Source: Asparagopsis taxiformis (taxonomy: Eukaryota > Rhodophyta > Florideophyceae > Bonnemaisoniales > Bonnemaisoniaceae). Taken from it: a DNA stretch of 64,000 bases. Where the stretch lies: NCBI GenBank assembly GCA_030407315.1, contig JALQPE010001962.1, positions 1 through 64,000 of the forward strand, given 5' to 3'. The translations under genes were made by a program, and so were the position numbers. The notes beneath the pieces were generated by a model. That model made no database searches, was not told where the DNA came from, and was given only the letters and a program-made list of their open reading frames with translations. Position 1 is the stretch's first letter. Each line of letters starts with the position of its first letter. Positions 53,016 to 62,306 of the stretch are shown here, piece after piece.

Positions 53016-56000
53016 TTATTCTTCTTCATTATCATCTGTGAACTGGTAATCAGTGTTGGTGTAGAAGCGGTTGAGATAGAAACGGTGGTCCGACCAGTGC
53101 ATTTGTTTCGTAAATGGCTTGACTGGAAAGTTACTTCGTACGATGTGCACGGTGCCAGATATAGTAGATGCAGGAATGAGGTCAAACCAAGGACCACCTG
53201 CACTGTGGGATGCAGTGTCATTGCTGTCAACGGATCCGTTGTCCGGGTCCCATGTGGACCACTTTAAACAAATGCACCCAAGTGATTTTTCCACAGCGGT
53301 TTTTGGGGCAAAGCAGGTCATATACTGAACGAAAGCGAGTTCTACAGGTTGAAACAGGTTTGGAGACTGCAGGCGTACCAGTGCCAGGACGCGCCCTACC
53401 CATATGGTTCTGTAGTCATCGGCAGTTCCGGAGATGACGACAAAGGAGTACTGCGATCTCTTTGCGGGGCCGAACGATGAAGTTGCAAAGACGCGCTGCT
53501 GCTTGTGCCTCGACACGTTTGTGGGGCGAAGCATGCCACTGTGCGGGTCAAAGTCGTCGGCATCTGGGACGTACCCTCCCATGACGTAGGCGGACTTTAC
53601 CACGGTGACGGAAATGTCCATGTCATGTATTGGAGGGCCTTCTGCCGTGGCGCGCAGTCTAGCGAGGGTGAGGAACGCTTGTGCAGCTGTGTCACCGAGT
53701 TGCTGGAATAGCGTTATGGTGCCAGACGGGAACGAGGAGTTGTGCAGCGGCAAAAGAGTGGCAGGATCGGGCTGTCCGTCGATATCTGCAACGAGGAGGG
53801 TTGCATCGGGCAGCAGGGAGGCAAAGTCGTGCAGTGCAACGGTGAATCCGTCGCGAACGAGTACTGCACCGTCTGTGGGCGATATCATGCGTGGGTTTCC
53901 CAATGTGTTCGATGAGGTGTGACCAGTTAGAGTGGCCAAGGAGAATTCCATGTGGCGAATAGTCTCTTCCATGGCTGTGGAGCGCCTTCGAGAGGTTTTC
54001 TTATAACTCTGTTTGAACAGAAGATGCGAGTGTTCGTAGGGGCCTGCATCAATGTGTTCCAGGGCGCCATATCTCTGCAAGTCACCGGGAAGATGGTCTA
54101 GAAGATGGAACTTGAAAGTTTTGAGACCTGTGGTGTGGAATGGGCCGAGGGTGGAGAGCATTGATTGTTTGAAATAGGAAATGGAGTTCTGGAGGCTTTC
54201 TAGTTCGGCGGCAGTCCAGTGCTTGATGCGACCGCGTTTCATGACCCATGCGACGAGGTCAGAGTATTGCGTGCAGATGGAAGTGAGGGGGGCTGTCTCT
54301 ACTTCGTCACAGCATGTGTCAATGAATGCTGCGATGAAAGGGAACACCATGTCGACATGGTGATAGTCTTTGGCTGCGAGCATGCCGCGTATGCCGTCCT
54401 CCGTGAAGAGGCTGTTCAAATTGGTGCCCTTCTCACCCTTGGAGAAGTCGACATGAAGACCGGTGATGTAGTAGTCGCGTTCGATAGCGGACAGAATGCT
54501 GTTTGAGCCGGCGAGGATGGATTTTTTCACCTTCTTGAAGGTGCGAGGTGTCCCGGAATGGGAGGCAGTGGTGGTGAGGTCTGGGGAGCTGAGGCGGTGG
54601 ACAATGCACTGTTTGATGAGCTTTGAGATGCCGAGGTGGAGATTGTGCAGAGGCTCGAAGGAGAAAATGTTGTAGGGGTCTAGGGGACTGTTGGTGGGTA
54701 AAAGAGCGGTCGATTCGAGGACAGAGTGTTGTTCGAGGAGGGAGAGAGCTTCGAGCGGAGCAGTTGTATGCTCCTGAGCGCTCTCTTGGCGTGCAGAGCG
54801 TGTATCATCGAGGGAGCGGGGCTGGTGTGGCGCGCTGGATTCAAGTTGAGTGGCGGGGATGTAGCAGCGGTGGCAGGGATGTGTGGTGGTAGTGCTGTTG
54901 CGAGTGCATGACAGCTCTTTGGCCTCTGGAAAGTCGCAGCAATAATTGGCTAGGATGGGAAAGCATTGGCGGGCAGTTGCAGTGGAGTCTGTGCAGGGGA
55001 ACCCGGAAGAGAACGCGGTGGATAGGGACGAAAACACTTTTTCGAGTGCTTTATGAAGAATATCAATTTTGCGAGCGCGACTAGCAGAACTAGAGGTTGT
55101 CGGCATTTCATCACCGAACAAGGCGTTGGACGAAGGGTTAACAATGTACGGAAGATACCCGACGATGGTGAGGCCGGTACGGATGCAGTGGCGACGGAGG
55201 GGGGCGGAGAAGTTGAGCAGTGTGACGTGTATGGGGTATGCGACGATTGCGGAGCTCTTGAGGCTTGTGCTGCTCTTGTCGGAGTACACTTGGAGGAGGC
55301 CGGCAAAGGAGGAAGCGGTGGGATCAGTTCCCTCTGCCCATACGACCTGTGGATCTTCCGAGAGCTGCACGCGCTGTCTAGTAACCTGGTGCAGCGTTTT
55401 CGCGAATTCTGTGTGTAGGGGATGAGAAAATATTGCGGTGCCGTCTGGGGCGGTCTGTGGGGAGGGGTGGAAGAGAGTATTTTGGTCGTTAGCCAGTGCT
55501 AACTGCCTGCGGAGCATGTCGACTGGGTCGCGGAGGTACAGCTGTGCCGAGTACTTACCAGTTTTGTCTGGAATGATGTGGCTCTTGTAACCTTCGGTGC
55601 GGAAATGTGTTTCGACCATGGAAGCGGTAACGTGGCGACATTCTTCTACGGTGCGAACGGCGCTGTTGAACTTTTCTAGGGAGAATGCGGGGTCTTGTAG
55701 GATGGTGATGACTTCGCTCACGCGGCCAGCGCCGGCCTTGTACTCGAGGGTTGTGAGACTGGCGGCGAGGGATTGCACGAGGAGGTCTGCGCGGGAGGGG
55801 GTTGAGGTTGGTGGCAGTGGAGCGTCATAGGGTGAGTCGCTGGAGGAAGCACGACCAGATTCTGGGTCTGGGGAGCTGGGTTGCGGGGAATCATGGTCGC
55901 TGTTTCGAGCAGGCTCATGGGTGACGGCAGGGACACGAGCGTTGTTGAAATGTTGGGGAGAGGGGTTGAAACGGTAGCGACACGTTCGCTCATGCAGCGC

Positions 56001-56054
56001 GAGCGCATAAGCATCTACGCAGTAGTAGAAGCACCCTTCATACTTGCATTCCAT
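53016..56054 (-). CDS. ORF4 of X: Plavaka-like (KDZ-type) transposase
   Basis: A 1012-residue protein from ATG 56054. Residues 3-25 are a C2HC finger (C3, C8, H21, C25). The body follows the fungal Plavaka pattern: YSDKSSTS...AIVAYPIHVTLLNFSAPLR, then TGLTIVGYLPYI, a CTRNS....CHRC zinc segment after FPILANYCCDFPEAKEL, EPLHNLHLGISKLI, YSDLVAWV, and KFHLLDHLPGDLQRYGALEHIDAGPYEHSHLLFK. A C-terminal module (~810-1000) has RSQYSFVVISG and PVELAFVQYMTCF stretches. The family moves DNA by cut and paste. The gene converges on ORF3, which ends 77 bp away. It is fully open in this copy. The Plavaka assignment is from remembered family motifs, not a search. Confidence 0.75.
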   Translation of the reverse strand: MECKYEGCFYYCVDAYALALHERTCRYRFNPSPQHFNNARVPAVTHEPARNSDHDSPQPSSPDPESGRASSSDSPYDAPLPPTSTPSRADLLVQSLAASLTTLEYKAGAGRVSEVITILQDPAFSLEKFNSAVRTVEECRHVTASMVETHFRTEGYKSHIIPDKTGKYSAQLYLRDPVDMLRRQLALANDQNTLFHPSPQTAPDGTAIFSHPLHTEFAKTLHQVTRQRVQLSEDPQVVWAEGTDPTASSFAGLLQVYSDKSSTSLKSSAIVAYPIHVTLLNFSAPLRRHCIRTGLTIVGYLPYIVNPSSNALFGDEMPTTSSSASRARKIDILHKALEKVFSSLSTAFSSGFPCTDSTATARQCFPILANYCCDFPEAKELSCTRNSTTTTHPCHRCYIPATQLESSAPHQPRSLDDTRSARQESAQEHTTAPLEALSLLEQHSVLESTALLPTNSPLDPYNIFSFEPLHNLHLGISKLIKQCIVHRLSSPDLTTTASHSGTPRTFKKVKKSILAGSNSILSAIERDYYITGLHVDFSKGEKGTNLNSLFTEDGIRGMLAAKDYHHVDMVFPFIAAFIDTCCDEVETAPLTSICTQYSDLVAWVMKRGRIKHWTAAELESLQNSISYFKQSMLSTLGPFHTTGLKTFKFHLLDHLPGDLQRYGALEHIDAGPYEHSHLLFKQSYKKTSRRRSTAMEETIRHMEFSLATLTGHTSSNTLGNPRMISPTDGAVLVRDGFTVALHDFASLLPDATLLVADIDGQPDPATLLPLHNSSFPSGTITLFQQLGDTAAQAFLTLARLRATAEGPPIHDMDISVTVVKSAYVMGGYVPDADDFDPHSGMLRPTNVSRHKQQRVFATSSFGPAKRSQYSFVVISGTADDYRTIWVGRVLALVRLQSPNLFQPVELAFVQYMTCFAPKTAVEKSLGCICLKWSTWDPDNGSVDSNDTASHSAGGPWFDLIPASTISGTVHIVRSNFPVKPFTKQMHWSDHRFYLNRFYTNTDYQFTDDNEEE

Positions 56055-56715
56055 GTCGAGTTTTGACGCAAAAGGGAGGATTGCGAGCTGAACAGGGGAG
56101 ACTGTGCCGTCCAGATGCGACCAATTTTATTTTTGTGGTGCTTTCGAGACTTGGAATGTAACGTGTTCGTTCGTAGTTTTGTGGGTAGTAGTTTTGTGCT
56201 CACTCCAGCTGACATCCCAACGGTGGAATTTAACCGAGAGTTCAATCATTTCCAACTGTTACATCACATTGCGTGCTGGCAACGTGTGCATGGAAGGACG
56301 AACGACTGCCCTGGGAGATGAATTTTCAATTAATTCATTTGTAATAATAAACTTTTTTATTTCCAAACTTCGTGGAATCTGAATGTGCTTTACAGCGGAT
56401 ATGCCACAGATCATGTAAGGAAAGCAAATGGATTCTCATATATATGATTATATGTTTATATTCGTTGTTCTCGATCCGGATCTCATTGTTCGGGGAATCA
56501 GAGACCATGGCTTGGGCCATACTCAATCTCACTGCCGGCGATGATTTCGAGTATGCACAGCAAGACTTAAGCGGACGCAGAAAGCTGTCCGGTCGACGCC
56601 GCAGGCTCCACTCCGCCCTCATCACCGACTGATCTTCTTTGACCGACTTTGCTTTGTACGTGCGCGAATCTTGATCAAGATTCGCGCACGTACCTTCGTT
56701 CCATCCTCTACCCTC
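56055..56715. other. Intergenic upstream of ORF4, no clear gene
   Basis: Probable ORF4 promoter side and X right flank. A short frame near 56500-56632 (NLTAGDDFEYAQQDLSGRRK) has some coding look but no family. An inverted repeat GCGCGAATCTTGATCAAGATTCGCGC spans ~56661-56688. I could not place the X right terminus. Confidence 0.4.
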
Positions 56716-57765
56716 GAGGGTATGCGTTGAGGGAAGCGTGGGTTTTGAGTCTGACTATTTCCGTTGATGCGATATTTTTCATGGGAAGCCTGTTGACTGA
56801 TGGTGTGTATTGAGCGGAGGATGGAAGAGAGGTACGTGAAGTTTTGAAAGTATGCTGTGAGGGAAGGTTGATTTTGAGTCTGACTGTTGTGGTTGATTCC
56901 GATGTTGTGTAGATGATGCAGGAATGTTGATGACGGAAGGTAAGTTTCATTGAGTGCCAAGATGTGCTTTGCGAAGATATGGACTGCTGACTATGATTAT
57001 TGTTAATTGCAAGGTTTTTGGATCATGGTTTGTATTGTGTGTAGGATGGATGAGAGGTACATTTGCGAGTTCTCAGGGTATGTAGCGAGGGAAACGTTGG
57101 TTTTCAATCTGACTGTTGCGATTGAATCCGATGTTGCGTAGGTGATGGAGGAATAGTGATGACGGAAGGTAAGTCACATTGGGCGCCCAGACCGGTTGTG
57201 CGAAGATGCGGAATGCTGACTACTTTTCTTGGCTACACGATTACGTGATTTATGGTTTTTATTGTGTGCAGGATGGAACAGGTAAAGTAAGTGTGCGAGT
57301 TTTGAAAGTAAGCAGCGAGGGAAGGTTGGTTTTGAGTCTGACTATTTCCGTGATGCGATATTTTTCATTGGAAGCCTATTGAGTCATGGTGTGTATTGTG
57401 TGGAGCGAAGGTAAGTGTGCGAGTTTTGAAAGTATGCTGTGATGGAAGGTTGGTTTTGAGTCTGACTGTTGTGGTTGATTCCGATGTTGTGTAGATGATG
57501 CAGGAATGTTGATGACAGAAGGTAAGTTTTACTGAGCACCAAGACTTGTTTTGCGAAGATATGGACTGCTGACTTTGATTATTCATTGCAAGGTTTTTGG
57601 ATCATGGTTTGTATTTTGTGTAGGATGGATGATTCAGTCATCCTCTCGGAGAGGTAAGTAAGGGAGTTTCTAGGATATCTGTCGTGGTAAGCGTTGCTTT
57701 TGAGTCTGACTGTTGTGGTTGATTCTGATGTTGTGTATGTGATGCAGGAGTGGTGAAGCAGGAAC
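56716..57765 (+). repeat. Diverged ~230-bp tandem repeat with splice-site motifs
   Basis: Five units, two of them shorter, starting near 56720, 56850, 57080, 57310, 57431 and 57672. Each begins TATG.TGTGAGGGAAGGTTGRTTTTGAGTCTGACT in varied form. Within units, TGTGTAG or TGTGCAG is followed by a short segment and then GTAAGT or GTAC, so each unit looks like one or two tiny exons (12-30 nt) between introns. No continuous protein is obvious. Confidence 0.7.
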
Positions 57766-58336
57766 GGCAGGACTGAAGGAGAGTGAAGAAGGGATGTAGG
57801 AAGATGGGGAATGAAGCTGTGAGGTGTTTCTGGTATGTGTATATTTTGGGGCATACGATAGAAGTGAGAGTGCGTTTCAAGTGGTGTAAGATTTTGCTGA
57901 CCATGTTCGTGTTTGATGTCTTGATGATTTAATGGGCTGGGGTGGTGTCGAGGAAAGCGGGGATGGTATTGGGAAGGAGCGTATTTTTTGTAATCTAGGT
58001 CGTGAGGGTTCTTGCAGTATGTGCGGATGGTGGTGCATGGCGTTCGGATGGTAGGGAGAACGCGATAGTGAGGGAGATGGGTGATCGACGATATGCTGAC
58101 AGGTATTTTGTATTCTGGCTGGATACGTATTTCCTATTCTAACCGGGTATTTATTTCCTATTCTAACCGGGTATTTATTTCCTATTCTGACCAGATATGT
58201 ATTCCCTATTCTAGAGAGACGTATTGTATACGAGCAGTTTCCTAAATGAGAGAATAAAATACGGTCCGATATGGGCCCTGAATTTACCATCCGCTGTAAT
58301 TTCTTCCCTCCCGGTTTTCGCTGATATATTGTATAC

Positions 58337-58637
58337 TGGATGTCGGGTCCTAGTATTCCGCCATATGTACTAGAGAAAGTGGATGTCGGGTCCTAGTATT
58401 CCGCCATATGTACTAGAGAAAGTGGATGTCGGGTCCTAGTATTCCGCCATATGTACTAGAGAAAGTGGATGTCGGGTCCTAGTATTCCGCCATATGTACT
58501 AGAGAAAGTGGATGTCGGGTCCTAGTATTCCGCCATATGTACTAGAGAAAGTGGATGTCGGGTCCTAGTATTCCGCCATATGTACTAGAGAAAGTGGATG
58601 TCGGGCCCTAGTATTCCGCCATATGTACTAGAGAAAG
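58337..58637. repeat. 43-bp minisatellite, seven units (second copy)
   Basis: Same unit number and same GGGCCC variant in the last unit as 49044-49344. Equal unit number in both copies points to a recent duplication. Confidence 0.95.
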
Positions 58638-58789
58638 TGGACGTCCGCATCCAAAAAATTTTTATTTTTTTTTGGACGCGGACGTTCATTTGTTCTAGTA
58701 AATCTCGGGGCCGACTAGGACCCGTACTAGAGAGACTGGACGTCCGCGTCCACTTCCGAAAACACAGACGGAAGAACATCGCTTCCACA

Positions 58790-60870
58790 GTTTCAGTATC
58801 CCGCTTAGCAGGGAACAAGTGCTGTTCAAAAAAAGTGCTTCCAGAACGTGACCTCATATTCCTCCAGAATGAAGCATTTCGGGTATTGCAATGGGATCAA
58901 GAGAAACGACATACCTATCTCCACAGCCTTCTTGAACCAAACTCGAAGGTTTTCCACTTTTCAGGCATACCTGTCTGCTACAGGTTTCTAGAGCTATGTT
59001 TCAAGTTTTCAAGATCACTGCAAAGTTCTGTCAAGAGTAGGCGGGTTCTTTCTCTTCTATCCAGTCCCAGGATTTTAAATCAAAACAGAGAGACGCAGTT
59101 GTTTGCTTTCTTGATAGGCTTTCGGAGTCTACAGGAGACAGAATGCCCGATAACAACGAGAGGCACTTGCCATTATTCCAAAAGAAGGCTGTTTACGAAA
59201 TGTTTCGAAGTCAACACAAGATTCTTTACCCTAGCCAGAATGTACCATCTCTGAGCTATTTTTACTCTACATGGAAAACTTTTTGCAGTCATGTGAAAGT
59301 AAGACGCGTTCAGCGGTTTACCAAGTGCACAGAATGTGAATATATCCGGGATTCGCTGGCCAAGTTCGGGTCAGGTCCCTCCAAAGCTGAACCATTGGTA
59401 TCGAGAAGGAAAATTCACATCGAAATGGTTGCGAGAGAGAGAAGAGAGTACCAAAGTAAATGCGAGCAGGCTGCATTATTTCCATCCCAGTTTACTTCAA
59501 TGATTATCGATGGAGCGGACCAGTCTGGTTACGGTCTGCCCCATTTCACGGTGAACACCAAGGCAACAAATGGGCACAGTCTGAAAGTCAAACTGGTTGG
59601 TGTTCTAGAACACGGCGTAAGGAAACACCTTTCTCTGTATACGATGACATCAGAGTTTGAGACAGGTGCAAATCACATTATTGAATGCTTGCACCGCACA
59701 CTCCAGAGGAAGTCAACAGGATCGTCATTACAGGGTACACTCTACCTCCAGGTGGATAACTGTACCCGCGAAAACAAGAACCGATTCTTATTCTGTTATT
59801 TAGAATCACTGGTTGCATGGGGAGTTTTCAAAGAAGTGTACATTTCCTTCCTTCCCGTCGGACATACTCACTCAGATATTGATCAAGCATTTAGTTGTAC
59901 ATCTCGTCGTTTGCGTTCGAACAATGCAGTAACGATGGAAGATCTCATGCACGAGTTGCGTCAATCATACACACCAGAGCCCTCAGTTTCTAGACTGCTT
60001 CACATCGCTAACTTCTCGGGGCTCTGTAAGGAGCAGAGTTCTATCAGTAACGTGGAAAATTTTTCAAAGTATCGCTACTTCCGGTTTTTCAGATGCAATC
60101 ATCGTTCTGGTCGGACTATGACTGATTCTGGTCATGGAAAAATGTATTTCATAACTGCATGCGAGTGCAAAGTGTTTTGCAATGACCAATGGGAGGAACT
60201 TCAGGCAAAACCAGCAGGTGTTCGAGGATTTACAATCCGTCCTCCTGATCTTTGCATGACCTCTGCAACGAAGACGTTTTCTCCTCCGAATAGAAAAGAG
60301 GTCTTGGAACGTCTGCGGTCTGAGGAGACTAGAATAAACAGTCCATCAAAATTACAGGAACTTTATGAGTTGACGGAACATGTATACAATGAGAGAACTG
60401 AAACTTTTCATTGGAATTTACAGGTTTGCTTCGAGTACAATGGCATATATCGCCCAAATGCCCGAAGTTTACAATGGAATGAAGATCATGAGGAAAGTGA
60501 GCAGCGCTTTGAAGACAATGATGAGCCGTTGAGTAATCTTAGCTATTCAATTAATCATTTTGTAGCTGTCAATGGTGAGGGTTGTACTGCGAAACAGCCA
60601 TTCTGGTTGGGACAAATACTTGAATGCAAGAGAAATACAGGGGGTGTCATCAACACATTAATAGTGAGGTGGTATGAAGTTTGTGGATCAGGGAACGCAT
60701 GGAACGGGAGATACTCACCAGCAACTCTGGTCAAGGGGAATTCAAGGAAAGAATGGAAGGGTCTCATATCGGTTGATTCTGTTATAGCCGAATTTCCTTC
60801 ACTAACAAACAAAAGACTTAGAGCTGGGGTAGAAAGAGAGATAAGATCTGGGCTTGCTTCGCTTCAGTGA
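58790..60870 (+). pseudogene. Y transposase (DUF7869-type), second copy, frameshifted at the N-terminus
   Basis: From the ATG at 59143 a 575-residue frame is open and holds the CTEC zinc pair, all core motifs (IIDGADQSG, LYLQVDNCTREN, PVGHTHSDIDQAFS) and the C-terminal NHFVAV...LIVRWY module. The part before 59072 lies in another frame because one G is missing (CCCAGGATTTT against CCCAGGGATTTT in the first copy). The breaks differ from those of the first copy, so the ancestral gene was intact. Where the first copy is distorted near 50717-50798 this one reads SGLCKEQSSISNVENFSKY. Confidence 0.8.
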
Positions 60871-61025
60871 TATTTTGTTAAAAGTTTACTACGCCTCTTG
60901 CCATTCAACCTAAAATTTATCAGAACAGTAGATCAATCAACTTATTCTCATTCAGATATAGTCAGTCAACTTGGAGTAGTAATTTTGTATTCAATCATTT
61001 TTGAAAATTTAAAATTCTTTTCCAA

Positions 61026-61058
61026 AAAGTACATTCTGTTACCACTCAAATCAGTGTT
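61026..61058 (-). repeat. Right terminal inverted repeat of Y (second copy)
   Basis: Same sequence as 51734-51766, followed by GTAG at 61059-61062. Confidence 0.87.
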
Positions 61059-62229
61059 GTAGGATATATTGCTACCCCTCCGGGCTATATCATCAAGAAT
61101 CTGCAGTGGTATACACCTTCGTACAGGGACGAGAGTGATCTGCTGAATGACTTGGTGCGACACGTACTGCGTCAAAGTCCGTGGTGTGATGTGTTTTCCG
61201 ATGCGGAGCAGCGTGTGTGCTGTCAAGAGGCTGTGGCGGGGAGCAAGGAATTGAAAGTGAAGGTGACGCAGAAACTGTCCGACGTGATGAGTGCACGGAA
61301 GCGTAATGCGAGGGACAGATTGTTCGGTTCGCTGGGGTACACGAAATTAATGTCTAGATGCACGATGCTGACGACGCGAGCTGAGATGGATGAGCGAGAG
61401 GATCAAAAGTGCGAAGCGTCTGAGAAGCTTTTGAAACGGGAAAGCAACGGTGATTTGGATATGGGGAGGTGGCGAACGGCACCGTTCTCAGAGCTGCGAT
61501 ACAGCAAAGGCATGGTTCCTGACAGCTTCGAAATGGAAGTGAATGGTGATGCATGGTTTAACAACCTAGTAGCTGTGAATGTGCTGGACATCTTCAGGGG
61601 TATTCGATACGACCAGAACAAGTAATGGACATAGAGACGAGCATACTAACGCTGGCGCGCCTGGATGCTTGGCTAGTGACTACTGTGGAGTGTTTGGATG
61701 AACCGAAGGGAAAGGAGGTGCACGGCAGAAGGAGTTTACAAGGCGGTACAGTCAATATGTGGGGGTAGCTTTTCAGCAATTAGTTGGTATGGTGGTGTAC
61801 TGCATGTCTTGTCTTCAAGGCTCGCAAGCAAGGGAAGAAACGGACGTTGTCGAGAGCGAACAGCGGACTAGTGCACAGTCACGGCATGTGTTTGCAAGCC
61901 GTACTGTGACGAGAGAGGCTGTTGAAGTGTGGCAAAGCGGAGAGGGGTCTGGAATTGTTCATGTCGTTGATGATGTGAACCGTTGCTCATCACTTGTTCT
62001 AGTGTCCGAGGATTGGATTCAATCGCATATTACGTCAAACCTCGGTGCTGTAATGGATTGTGTGGTTGCGCAAGGACTAATTGGCGCAGAACTTTTCGTC
62101 GTTGACCCATATGCTGGACACCTGAGTGCAAACCTGAATGTCGAAATCAATGCCCCACAGTATGGGGGCATGGAGCGGCGCCATGCAGCCACTGCTGATA
62201 ACGGTTTTGGCGTAATGGAGGATGGTTGA
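61059..62229 (+). pseudogene. ORF3 of X, C-terminal part (second copy)
   Basis: Here the SKELKVKVTQKLSD junction is in frame, unlike 48578 and 51957. Instead, one G is lost near 61600 (CTTCAGGGGTATTC against CTTCAGGGGGTATTC) and another near 61709. The rest (61759-62229) matches the first copy to FGVMEDG. Confidence 0.7.
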
Positions 62230-62306
62230 AATTAGTGCAGTAAATGTGACGTTGGCTAGAAGGCTTATCATGTAGTACATTATCAATGGAGTGCTGCGAT
62301 TTAGAT

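Larger units (their letters stand above)
48632..57921. repeat. 9.29-kb direct duplication, first unit
   Basis: Begins TGATGATTTAATGGGCTGG and aligns throughout with 57922-64000. It contains the Y transposase, the Y right end, the X right part (end of ORF3, all of ORF4) and a 1-kb splice-motif-rich repeat. The offset of 9290 drifts by a few bases owing to small indels. Confidence 0.9.
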
